Part shown: piece by piece, positions 21,360 to 32,193 of the stretch
Numbering within the stretch: the stretch's first letter is position 1
Layout: each line of letters starts with the position of its first letter
NCBI GenBank assembly: GCA_020744425.1
Contig: JAGMUV010000005.1
Location: forward strand, 248,001 to 312,000
Reading direction: 5' to 3'
DNA from: Dactylonectria macrodidyma
Lineage: Eukaryota; Ascomycota; Sordariomycetes; Hypocreales; Nectriaceae
Length of the DNA: 64,000 bases
The notes under the pieces: generated by a model
Databases searched by the model: none
Told to the model about the DNA's origin: nothing
The model's input: only the letters and a program-made list of their open reading frames with translations
Program-made: the position numbers and the translations under genes

Positions 21360-21666
21360 ATAGGATTGAAACATCCCGTCGTATCCGTTCAAGATGCACG
21401 TAGTAGTCAACACGTATTACGTACCTGGGCTGAGTTGGCCTTGGTGTCATGGTCAGACGTGACTTGGTCATTCAGAAGCCAGGCAAGATGATATATAGGA
21501 TCAAAGATTGACATGATATCCTCTTCCTCTCTCCTCTCTCCAGTCTCTTTAGCTTGTAAGAGCGGCACTCTCCTATCTCTCTTCATCCAAGAACGCCCTC
21601 ACACACCGCGTCCTTGCTAACACTCAACCGATCTCGGTTTTGTTCCTCCGTGCCGAACCCTTCAAG

Positions 21667-23276
21667 ATGCCAACGCCCTTGGCCAATGACGCGCAGTATC
21701 AAAGCATCTTCCACTGGACTGACACCCAGCAAGATGGCAAGGTCCCCTCGTTTGCCCTGAGGCAGAATGACCCCTACGAGTACCAGCCCGGCTTCGGCAA
21801 CTCGTTCGAGTCCGAAGCCATCCCGGGGACCATCCCTCGCGGCCAGAACAGCCCTCGAAACGTCCGATTTGGCTTGTATGCTGAGCAGATGACTTCGTCG
21901 GCCTTTGTAGCCCCGCGCCACTCCAACTTAAAGGCGTGGCTCTACCGCGCGCGCCCTGCCGTGGCCCACCGAGGATTCGTGAGTATTATTGCCCCTTCTG
22001 GATATCATGATGGTCTACAAATGGCTGGAATTTCGAGACTAATACGCGTTGCGAACAAAGACCGACCTCCCGGACAACAAGGACACGGAGAGCAACTTTC
22101 TGCCCATCAACCCACGAGTTCACGTCTCGCCAACCCAACTCGCATGGCTGCCATTCGACATCCCCAAGGATTACGAAGAGGTCGACTTCATTGGCGGGCT
22201 GCGGACCGTCGCTGGCTCCGGCGACCCGACTTTGCGAGAAGGTCTAGCCACGCACATATATGTTGCCAATGCGTCCATGAAGGACAAGGCCTTTGTCAAC
22301 TCTGACGGCGACTTTCTCATTGTGCCCCAACAAGGACCGCTCGATATCACCACCGAATTCGGCCCCCTCTACGTTCAGCCAGGAGAAATCTGCGTCATTC
22401 AGAGGGGCCAGCGGTTCCAGGTCAAGATCGAAGGCCCCAGTCGCGGCTACATCCTCGAGATCTGGGGGTCTAACTTTGAACTCCCAGAACTGGGGCCTCT
22501 TGGTGCTAACGGTCTAGCAAACGCCAGGGATTTTCTTTATCCCAAGGCCAAGTATGAGATTACGTCCGGAAAGCTTTGGTCAGTGACGTATAAGCTAGGC
22601 GGCAAATTCTTCCAGAGCACGCAGATGCATAGTCCGTTTGACGTCGTGGCCTGGCACGGAAACTATGTACCATATAAGTACGACCTCACCAAATTCGTAA
22701 ACGTGGGGTCTATCAGCGTCGATCACATTGATCCTAGCATCTTCTGCGTCCTTACAGCCAAGTCTCGGGACCCTGCCGCTCCTCTAGCCGACTTTTTGAT
22801 CTTTTCGCCCCGATGGGATGTTGCATCTAACACATATCGCCCGCCGTATTATCACCGCAATGTCGCGTCTGAGCTGATGGGCTTGATCTATGGCGATTAC
22901 GGCGGTCGGTCTGACGAATTCCAACCGGGAAGTGTGTCATTTGAATGCGGCATGGTACCCCACGGCGTGGCCTATGAGGTGAGTTACGCGTCTTCTTGAT
23001 TCTCGTTCACGGCAAATTCAGCTAACGCTTTACAAGCAATTCAAAGCTGCTACGGAAGCCGAGCCCCCTGTAATGCAAATCTCCCAAGGGTCTATCGCCA
23101 TCATGTTTGAAAGCAGCCGCCCATTCACTATCACCGACTGGGCATGGAATAGCAATAAGAAACACGAGCACGAACCCAAGATGTGGGACAATCTGGTAGA
23201 CAATTTTTCGGGCTACAAGGCCGAGATTGAGAAGCTCACGGGTGAAAAAGCCCCGATTGCTGATCGAACAGCCTGA
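21667..23276 (+). CDS. hmgA: Homogentisate 1,2-dioxygenase homologue
   Basis: Exons 21667-21978, 22061-22978 and 23037-23276 give 489 residues, somewhat longer than typical fungal HmgA (about 440-450). Family marks (PF04209/PF20510): YQPGFGNSFESEAIPGTIP, NFLPINPRVHVSPTQLAWLPFDIP, FLIVPQQGPLDITTEFGPL, ICVIQRGQRFQV, and metal-site segments HSPFDVVAWHGNYVPYKYDL, PPYYHRNVASELMGLIYG and GMVPHGV. The known reaction opens the ring of homogentisate to maleylacetoacetate. Genes for the next steps (isomerase, fumarylacetoacetase) are absent, so this may be a paralogue acting on another hydroquinone in this cluster. The symbol refers to the family, not a proven role. Confidence 0.92.
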
Positions 23277-23805
23277 AAAGCGAACGTCTAACGGGGTGTG
23301 AAGTCCTTGCATGGGAGCTATCTTGATATGAATCTAGATAGATTGTTACTCTTTGATCCAGTCTAATTGTTTCTATGAGCTTTCGGTAGTCTTTACATAC
23401 CTGGATTCAATCTCACCACTCAACTTCTGCAACGGGGAGCTGTCGCTGATGTTTTCGCGTGACTCTTGATCCAGACGAGGGTAGAGACATGGTCATTAAT
23501 CAGACTGGCAGCATTTGCTCGTCGTCCCTGATATCGACGATTGTTGCCCAGCAAAGGGTCAAAATCCCAGCGACGTCATGATCAAGGCAAAGCATCAAAA
23601 GAAGGTGGAACGCTTCCCAACTAGCAGCACGAGAATCGAGAATTGCAAGTCGGTGGTTATCAAGATGTCACCACAGAGCTCTATTGAATCAACACGCAGA
23701 GTTGGGGAAGGGGCTAGAATTTTGTAACGAGCAAGTGTAGTTTATGCACAATGTATTGTATGTAGCTATCGAATTGGTTCTCTCTATATCGCTTGAGGCG
23801 AGGAC
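23277..23805. other. Convergent 3' spacer
   Basis: Between the dioxygenase (+) and the quinone/enoyl reductase (-). No gene recognised. Confidence 0.5.
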
Positions 23806-24873
23806 CTACAATCTCTCCGTCTCTGCAATGCGGTACACATACTTGACAGCGCTCGCCTTGCCGGCCTGCAAAGCTTGCAGACCACCCTCGACGCCCTTGA
23901 GTCCACCGGGAAGCACTTCGTACGGGTGTGCCTTCAACCAGCCTTCCTTCAATCCCATATTAAACAATCGGTACCACGCGTAGCCAAAGTCCTCGTAGTT
24001 GGCCGTCAAACCATGGACGTCTCCGACATTGGTGATGGTGAAGTTGATGTTTTGAGGGTTGGACAACGTGTACGGCAAGACGGCCGTCAAGTGGCCGTCG
24101 GAGTCGAGCACCTTGGCGATGGTGTCGCCAGTCTTGTTCTCGCTGACGGCATCGAGAGCAAAGTAGAGGCTTTTGCCCTTAGGAATAGCGGCTTTGATGC
24201 CTTTGATGAGGGCGTCCTCTCCCTTGCGGTAATCGACGACGACGTCACCCTTTGACTTGTCCAGCAAGCCCTCGACAAACTCGCCACCCCGGCCGGCGAC
24301 GGCAATTATGGGGTGGACGTTGGCACGTTGCAACAGCTTGATGGCGAAGGAGCCCACAGCCGTGGCGCCACCATAGATCAAGACTGCCGACTGCTTCGCC
24401 TTCTCTCGTCCGGCGCCATTGAGCACCCACGGCTCCGGGACGCCAATGCGGCAGAAGAGAGCGGTAGCAGCCGTCATGGCAGCCAGAGGGATCGTGGCGG
24501 CTTCCTCGAAGCTCGTGTTCTCAGGGATGGGGAACGTCGTATTCGCGTAGGCGACGGCATACTCTGCAAAGGCGCCATGAGGAGCACCCATCTCGTGGAA
24601 GGCAGCCACACGGTCACCTTTGTTGAACTCGGACACGTTGGCCCCGACGGCTTCGATGTAGCCAGCCACATCGTCGCCCGTGTTCTCGCCCGACTTGCCG
24701 CCGAAGAAGACGGGATATTTCCAGTCTTTAGGATTTGTGCCGGCCACGACGACACGGATGACGACTTGGTCTGGGCCAGGCGTCGGGACAGCGGCTTCGT
24801 GGAGTGTCGTAGTGATGGGATACTCAGGTGCCTCTCCCACCCACACGCGGACCTCCTTCATTGTCTTGGCCAT
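23806..24873 (-). CDS. Zinc-less MDR reductase (NADPH:quinone / enoyl reductase-like)
   Basis: Intronless, 355 residues from the ATG at 24873 (MAKTMKEV). GroES-like N-terminal domain (TNPKDWKYP, DDVAGYIEAVG, GDRVAAFHEMG) and Rossmann cofactor domain (LIYGGATAVGSFAIKLLQ). No catalytic or structural zinc cysteines are present. It belongs to the medium-chain reductases that reduce quinones or activated C=C bonds with NADPH, the same superfamily as trans-acting enoyl reductases of secondary metabolism. The open frame extends upstream to 24978, but that part has no conserved sequence. It is divergent to the second methyltransferase-like gene. Confidence 0.9.
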   Translation of the reverse strand: MAKTMKEVRVWVGEAPEYPITTTLHEAAVPTPGPDQVVIRVVVAGTNPKDWKYPVFFGGKSGENTGDDVAGYIEAVGANVSEFNKGDRVAAFHEMGAPHGAFAEYAVAYANTTFPIPENTSFEEAATIPLAAMTAATALFCRIGVPEPWVLNGAGREKAKQSAVLIYGGATAVGSFAIKLLQRANVHPIIAVAGRGGEFVEGLLDKSKGDVVVDYRKGEDALIKGIKAAIPKGKSLYFALDAVSENKTGDTIAKVLDSDGHLTAVLPYTLSNPQNINFTITNVGDVHGLTANYEDFGYAWYRLFNMGLKEGWLKAHPYEVLPGGLKGVEGGLQALQAGKASAVKYVYRIAETERL

Positions 24874-25212
24874 TGTCGGCTTTGATATTTTGGTAGATGG
24901 ATATTGCAGATACAATGTTGGCCAGAGAAGATGTCGAATATGTAGGTACTCGCAAGGGAAGGATCTTGTTCTTGTCAATGTCTACCAGAAGATGCACCAA
25001 CTGGCCATGCTACCCCCTCCGTCTATATGTTCGTCTTTCATCTTCAATTTCTTTTTCAGGTGAATGACGTCTACCTTGTTGAATTTTGGGCAAAGTTCCG
25101 GATCCAGACAACCCCATCGACATGACACCTCACGAGGTTGAGTCGCTGATTAATCTGACTTGTGCTTATGAATCCAAGATCTGTTCAGATGCTCGTCCGA
25201 GTGGGGGGCTTT

Positions 25213-25265
25213 GTGGGGTTATGATAACCGCTATGTATCCGTACAAACTGTGGTGGCGGTGGGGT
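25213..25265. promoter_or_regulatory. GTGGGGT pair between the reductase and O-methyltransferase-like gene 2
   Basis: Exact heptamers at 25213-25219 and 25259-25265 in the same orientation. They lie about 340-390 bp upstream of the reductase start and about 600 bp upstream of the methyltransferase-like start. The rest of 24874-25861 shows a TATA-like TTATAAAA at about 25756, about 100 bp before the methyltransferase-like ATG. Confidence 0.45.
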
Positions 25266-25861
25266 AAGAGGGTCACAAAAGAGTTATCAGCATCTAAAAC
25301 TAATGACAACGCAAATGCCAATTCTGCTTTGGTAAATAAAGTGAATCCTCAAATACGAATGTATCTTTCCCTAGTCAAATATAATTAAATGTTCCAAGCA
25401 TATATCAAGGTAGTATATGTCTCAAATCATGAATAAATGCAGCGTTTAACAGTATATGAAAATGAAAAGACGCGCCGACAACGAAATGGCATCTCTTCAT
25501 AATTCACGCACCAATACAGGTGACAGCTGCCTTAAATAGCGTACATTCGTGTGGGATTTGCTTCTATTTGCCTATCTCATGTATTTAATAGACCCTCATC
25601 TACGCATACACTGTTTTACCACTGCCCTCTACCACACACTTGATTCAGGCAAAGAGGAGATCCAGAAATAACACATACACATCGTTGATGGGGGGCTGAA
25701 TGGTTAGAACGGCCTAAAATGAGCAACGTAGTAACAAACCAAAGCACATATTTAGCTTATAAAATCACCTCCGCCACCTTCTACCTACTCTTCTACCTTG
25801 CTCTCCACCACTTCGCTCTTATCTCCCAACGCGCCATATCCTGCCTCACCAGCCCCAAACA

Positions 25862-27583
25862 ATGACATTTCTTCAAAACACACTGGCCGCGTTGACTGCC
25901 AACGTTCACGAGTTCGAGGCCCAGCTAGCCAAGCACGGCCACCCGCCGGTGCACCTGTGGCAACCCACACACTATGACGGGCTCGACGACTCGGAGCGCC
26001 ACGTCCCGCCGGCCGCGTTTGCCCTTGTCGAGAAGATTCGCGCCGATGCCAACGCCATCAGCGCTGCGGTTACGCCTACGCGTCTCAAGCATCTCTCGTT
26101 GGGGCTCTCGGCCCTCAACGCGGCCGCACTGGATGTGGCTGTGACGCTGGGTATCTCGGATGCCATTAAGGACTTGGGCGGCCAAGCCTCACTTTCGATG
26201 CTTGCGGGGCGGCTGAGTGTGAACGAGAACAAGCTCGGTAGGCTTGACAGATCTGGTTGAGGAATGAGTTCTACCATCCGTGGAAGCTTACACATAACTA
26301 CAGGCCGAATTCTCAGGCTGCTAGCTTCCGAGTACATTTACCGACAAGTCTCTCCAGATGTGTTTGCAAACACCCGACATGGTACCACACTGTTGAAACA
26401 GGAAAAGTCGGAGCCATTCCTATCGTTGCTGTAAGATGAACGTTACTCTCTCATTCTTGCATTTCATTTCTCCAAGACAACTACAACAACAACAGTAGTG
26501 CCTCTTTCACAACCAACTCTTCCCACAACCCTCAAATTAATGAATTCTAGTGGCCAATACAACACCTTGTCTGCAACGGGACTCTTGAAGAACATGACAG
26601 ACATGGAGTCCAAACACTCCTTCGCCGCCGAAAAAGCTCCGTTCTGCTCGGCTGTGTCTCCAAACGGGGAGACGTTTATGGAATACATGATGCAGCCAGA
26701 GCACGCAGACGTGGCCGCCAAAGTCGCAGATGGCGTCGTGCCGTGGCTGAACGTGAGTGAAGCATCCCCCGCTCAGTGAAAAAGAAAAGACGTCACATCT
26801 CACACGTACCGGTTCATAGAGAATAACAAGAGCTCCGCTCGTGCATAGCTATGCCTGGAGCGAGCTAGGCGACTCAGTGGTGGTTGACCTGGGATGCGGC
26901 CCGGGAGACAGTGCGATGGATATTCTGCGCCAGTATCCTCGCCTTCGGTGGGTGTTCCAGGACGTCGCTGCGGTTGTCGATGGACTGAAATTTGTATGTG
27001 TATATATTGCTCCCTTGGAAGCGACGAGAATGTTGGACACTGACGAGGCTCATCAGTCGTTTCCAGAAGAGTTCAAGGCCAAGGTCGAAGCTGGCGACAT
27101 TAGCTTTGTCGTTCAGGATTATCTGGAGCCCAACAAAAGCGAAGGCCATGTCTGGTATATGCGAGGTGTTATGTACGCATCCTCTGCCCTCGCCTTGTTT
27201 GTCTCTGTTGTTTTTGTTAACCTTGGTAAAGCCGCGAACACCCTGCCGACGAGGTCTTGCAGATCCTCAAGCACGTCGCCAACGGCATGCGCAAGACTCC
27301 AGGCTCGAGGTTGCTGATCAACGAGATTCTGGTTTCCACCGTGGCTGTGGTGCCGTCATCCGAGAGCTTGGGCGCAGCAGTGCCGTCTGAGCATATTCCA
27401 GCTCAACAGTCCGCCCTTCCGGACGTGGCAGACCTGATGACGTGGAACACGTTTTGCTTCTTTGGCGGCCATGAAAGGTCTTTCCCGGAGATAGAGGCGT
27501 TGCTGGAACAGGCTGGCTTGCGGGTCAGCGGCTTCTCCAAGCTCAGTACCATGACCGTCATGATAGAAGCAGTGATTGCGTGA
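25862..27583 (+). CDS. O-methyltransferase-like protein 2, catalytic His not conserved
   Basis: Exons 25862-26237, 26304-26430, 26551-26752, 26820-26993, 27057-27172 and 27232-27583 give 448 residues. It is a paralogue of O-methyltransferase 1: exon 2 (127 nt) and exon 5 (116 nt) match that gene exactly in length and phase. SAM-site motif VVDLGCGPGDSAMD is present. At the active site, where gene 1 has VLHDYTDEE, this protein reads VIREHPADE, so the general-base His and its Asp are replaced by Arg and Glu. It may therefore be a weak methyltransferase or have a non-methylating role, as known for OMT-like pericyclases such as LepI. Intron 4 (26994-27056) is 63 nt without an in-frame stop and could be retained. 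Confidence 0.88.
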
Positions 27584-28515
27584 GGGCGTGGATGGCTTTG
27601 TTTGTTTGTTGGCACACGCTAGGTACTTATGGAGCGTACAGGGTAGACAAGGATATGGACGAACCCCTAGCATCAACGCTTGACTTGACATAGCCACCCC
27701 CCTCCCCGCCCCCACCCTTCCGTCCGGGGTACATATGAGCCTTCCACATACATCCATTAGAGAAATTGAGCGTATCGTATAAGAGACGACTATATCGTGA
27801 TGACCATCTATCTCATCCGCAATCAATACCTCCGTGGTGCGGGTACAGCTAAGGTGTGTGCTTGTAATCAACGACTGGGGCTAGATTATCCAAGGTATGT
27901 ACACCCTGACATATGTGCCAGGGGTCCGTCCCTCTCCTAGTCTGAGTCCAACCAAGTCCAGTAATCCGGCATCGGCTCGGCATCTCTGGGGCTTTCATCC
28001 TCAGGGCTTCTCGGTACATACGGATCCACAGCCCAAAAGCCTTCCCCCGCATTCTGGCCCTCTTTGTCTTAGCTTTGTGTCTTAGCATGGTATCATATGC
28101 GGAGTATTCCGTGCTGTGCTGTACTCTGAGCGGTTGGCCTTTTATCTAGTCACCTTCTCCAGACTCGTTCCGCTGATCAATTCCTTGGTAATGAGCGTCC
28201 TGGCCTTGACTCCTCACCTGTCCTTGAACCCGCCGCAGGTGAATGACGAGTTTCTTCCTTTCCCCTCCGGCTGTTCACCGCGTGCTCGCGTCTCCCTTTC
28301 ACCACTTCTTACCCTGGATCTTGTCTCTCCCTCAGTTGCTTGGAAGAACATCCATTTCGTCGATGCCGTCTCTCTTTGTGTCAAGGTCCCAAGCTGTCAT
28401 TAGCGGCCTCGACTCATCCGTAGCCCTTCCTGGTCGTCCACTCAGCCCGTCTCGTCCCTGCAGATGATGCCCCCTCCATCTCCGGCTCCAGCTCCAGCCC
28501 CTCCATCGCCTCCAA
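27584..28515. other. Intergenic, upstream of the C2H2 regulator
   Basis: Long pyrimidine-rich stretch with a C-run (27698-27720) and CT-rich leader toward the regulator. No exact GTGGGGT; no gene recognised. An upstream non-coding leader exon is possible. Confidence 0.4.
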
Positions 28516-31500
28516 ATGGCCCCTCAAGACTGTTGGTTCATGGCCTGTCCTCTTCTCGGCAGGGCCAGCTCTCTGGCTTCACCACAAGCAGCATATTTCT
28601 GACCTGCTCGTGTAGCCGAAGCCCCGGACCGTCGGCCGCGCCGCCACGTGTGCAGAGTCTGCCATAAGACGTTTGTCCGCGCAGAGCACCTTCGCCGTCA
28701 CATTGCCTCTCGTGCGTGCCTCTATTTCCTGGATGGCCCGTTGCGCGCCCAGCTAATGCCATTGTGTCCATTCCTCTTCCAACAGACGAGAATTTGCGCC
28801 ATCACAGCTGCCAATCGTGCGGAGCAAGCTTCACCAGAGCAGACGTGCTCCATCGTCATCTAAAGAAGTGCGACGACCACCTGTCTCGGCATTCGAGACC
28901 GAGCCCCCAAGACCAGGATGCGCAGGACGAATCGCGACCGCTTCTCTCTAAGCGGCCTTCTCTCGCTGCAAGAACAACGTGAGGCCCCCCTTCGAGACTC
29001 GAGACTTGGCCTTAATTTCCATCTAGAGCCTCATGCTGATACGGCTTTCTTCCCCAGTCCGACCAGCCCCGTCGATTCCAACATCATGGCTGCGACCATG
29101 GAAGAAGACATGTCCAGCCACCCCCCCGCAGATGCTGTCCCATATACCCAGGCCCAGATCTCGACGCCCCCTACGTCTTTGACCTCGCCCGTTGGTGTCG
29201 ATGGCACTGCTGAGACGGACCCAGCGCCAAACAATGCCATTTCTCGCGTTCCATTGCATCCCCAAGTCCCTGACCAGTCCGCCCAAGATGGCCTGTCAGC
29301 GTCGAGTCAAGCTGGCAACGATCCAGTCCGAAACAACACCGTACACAACAACGCAGTCCAGCCCGAGCCGATATTTGTCAGCCAACCATTAGTCTCACTC
29401 GGGACGTTTTCGGCGTCTGAACTCCTGCCGCCGGTTCTCGGCTCTTGGGACTCGACAGGGCTAGACTATACCAACCAGAGATTTTCCGTCGTCAGCAACC
29501 ATGCCGGCATATTCGACGACATCCCCGACCTCAACATGGGCGACTTCGCCTTTCTCGACGATAACTTACTTCTAGGTACTGGCGCATATCAACTCGGACT
29601 CGACCCAATCGCCAAGTCCATGGGTTCGCATCAACCGCATCAGCCGCAACAGCAGCAGCAGCAGCAACACCGTCCGCAAAGCCTCCAGCCTGGCCTCGAG
29701 TCCGACGAAATCCTATCCAGCAGAACTCGCCACACTTCGCCAACAGTTGAACACAGCAACAGCCCGGACGGCCCCGTCGAGTATAACCGCCCTCTAGATT
29801 ATCAAGTATCTGTGAGGCCCTACCGTGCGCTGCGTTGTACCCAGGAGGAGGCAGAAGTTGTCAGCAGAGCCTTCTTGGCAGCCGGAGGATCTGAAGGTAT
29901 TCCCAAAGTCAACCATCTCAGCCGGTCACGGCTTGCGAGGTTATTGAACGCCTATTTTGAGTTCTTCGACCGCCACACTCCTATCATCCACCGCCCAAGC
30001 TTCTCCATATCATTAGCACACCGTATGTTCCGTTATCCCTGTTAAATTTGGAGCAAGGATATATAACCAGCTAACTCTCGTAGCTGGCCTCATCCTCGCA
30101 ATGTCGGCTATTGGCGGGTGCTATCTCTCAGAGCACGACCTAGCATGCCAGGCATACGAAGCGTGCTGTCGGATCATTGCACAGGTAGAGCTCCCCTCTC
30201 GTCTAGCCATACATATCGTCTCTTTCTAACATGCGACCAGTATGAGACAGAGCTGCTACATACCGCCGACTACTCCATTTGGCCCATCCAGGCGACTCTT
30301 CTATGTGCGCAATTTGGCGCCTTTGGTAGCAACATGCAGCATTTCCGTCAAGCCCAACGGCATATCACCCTCGTGTCAGACGTGAGTTTATATCAACCCA
30401 CCCTTTTGCCGAGCTCAGGCAGGCCATGTCGATGCGTGCAAAAATATCTAACCTGAAGCAGCTTTTGGCGGCGGCAGAGACAAAACCCCGCGCCTCTACG
30501 CAGAAACCCATCTCCGACTGGCATCACTGGGTACAGAGAGAGACATTAAGCAGGTATGCCACCCCTGAATCTCCCGACTAGCTGGAATCGTAGAAAGCCC
30601 CTCAAGCTCACATTGAAGTCAACAGGCTAACCTGCTGGGCCTGGATCCTAAACGGCGTCATCATATGCTATGACGCGAGAACCACGGGCAACTTTGTGCG
30701 CCAAGAGCCCTCCGAACTACATCTACCGTCTAGTGACTCGCTCTGGCGAGCCTCTTCGGCGCCGGAGTGGGCAATAGCGAGGGAGATGGAACATCCGCCG
30801 TCTACAAGCATGAACGACGCCGTCAAGATGATTCTTCATGCGCAGGCACCCCCTGAGCCTATCAGTTCGTTCGGTTTAATGGCCTTGCTGGGATCTATCC
30901 TATCGTCTATTCTCTCCGTCGAGCAGTCGACTCTCTTTTCATCTGGGATCATGGACAAAGACTCAGTGTCCAAGATGGAGCAGGCACTACATGTCTGGGA
31001 GATTCTGTGGCGGCGTCACCCTCACGCCGAGACCGTTCCCAGTAGGCATGGCGATTCTCTCATGGTTGACTCGCTTTCCTTGCTTGGTTCAGCATACTAC
31101 CACCTCTACCTTGGGCCGGAGCTACGATATCTCAAACGAAACGCCTCCAACCCAGACACGAGGTCATCTCGGCCCCAGTATCGGGCTCATCCACGCGTGC
31201 TCCGCGCTGTAGAATACGCCGCCAGCTCATGGCTGATCCGGGCAAAGCTGGGCATCGCCCACCTGCAGCGACTGGCAGCGATCATGTTTGGCGGGCATGT
31301 CCTCGCAACAGCCTACGAAGGTGGTGAGTTGGCTATAACCCCTTGTTCAGTTGTCAGTTGTTGTTGAGTTTCTTGGTCGACATTTCGTGGTGCTTCATCA
31401 CTAACACTCGGCAGCCCTGATACTAAGCTGGTGGCTCTCCACGCGTGAAGAGGCAGCATGTCACTTTTCGGCCGATGCGGAGAACCGGGAGCGTCTCAGG

Positions 31501-31825
31501 AGGCTGGACGGGCTGTTCAGCGAGATATTCGAGGAGATAAGCGACCAGGGCATCGATTGCGATGCCCAAGAGGTCCATCCGGGCAGCCCACCATTGGCCT
31601 TTTATGGCATGCTGATGCACCGAAGTGTTTGGACATGTGAGTCTTTTTTTCTCAACCCCCCTCGGTGACAGATCGTCTTGACCCCTTGTAAATTATCAGC
31701 CGTCACTGACTAAACTACGCTTGACGGAAACAGACGCGTGTGTCTTGCACCAGTATCTGGAGAACGCCGAGGTGAGGCTCCAGGCGGAGAGGCCGTCAAC
31801 AGCGGGGGCCATCGCCATTGGATGA
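28516..31825 (+). CDS. C2H2 zinc-finger / fungal_trans transcription factor
   Basis: Ten exons (28516-28531, 28616-28711, 28786-28978, 29058-30022, 30084-30184, 30241-30381, 30462-30553, 30626-31323, 31415-31636, 31734-31825) give 871 residues. Finger 1 (C18, C21, H34, H38) and finger 2 (C46, C49, H62, C66; a C2HC form) are each of the C-x2-C-x12-H-x3-H/C type. A disordered middle with a polyglutamine run (about 29645-29669) leads to a fungal_trans middle-homology domain (PF04082) starting near LLNAYFEFFDRHTPIIHRPSF. It is the only regulator inside the cluster and so the best candidate pathway activator. The first exon (MAPQD, donor GTTGGT) is my least certain choice; everything from 28616 on is firm. 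Confidence 0.85.
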
Positions 31826-32193
31826 CACCTACAAGTGGCAGGCCCTTTGTATGCGCGGCTAAGGCTGGCCCCTATCATCATGGGTTTCGAAGCGGAGCAT
31901 CATAGCGGCCAAGAAAGTGAACGGTAAGGAAGAACATGTATCTCGTAATGGACACGGGCATGTATGAGGATATTCCATGCGCATTCTCTTATCTGTGTCC
32001 CAAAGGCCGGACGCTGAAATGGTTGTATGGTATACAAGTACTACCTCCGCTACATCCCATCCCGCAGTTGCAATGGGACATGTAGTCCCACCAGAATTTT
32101 TCCGTCAGAAGCTGCAAGAAGTCCAAAATTGATGAATCGTCCTTGTTCCTTGCTGCTGTTGAGCTGTGGTGCATACCATGCCATTGCAGCCAA
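31826..32193. other. Convergent 3' spacer
   Basis: Between the C2H2 regulator (+) and the P450 (-). No gene recognised. Confidence 0.5.
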
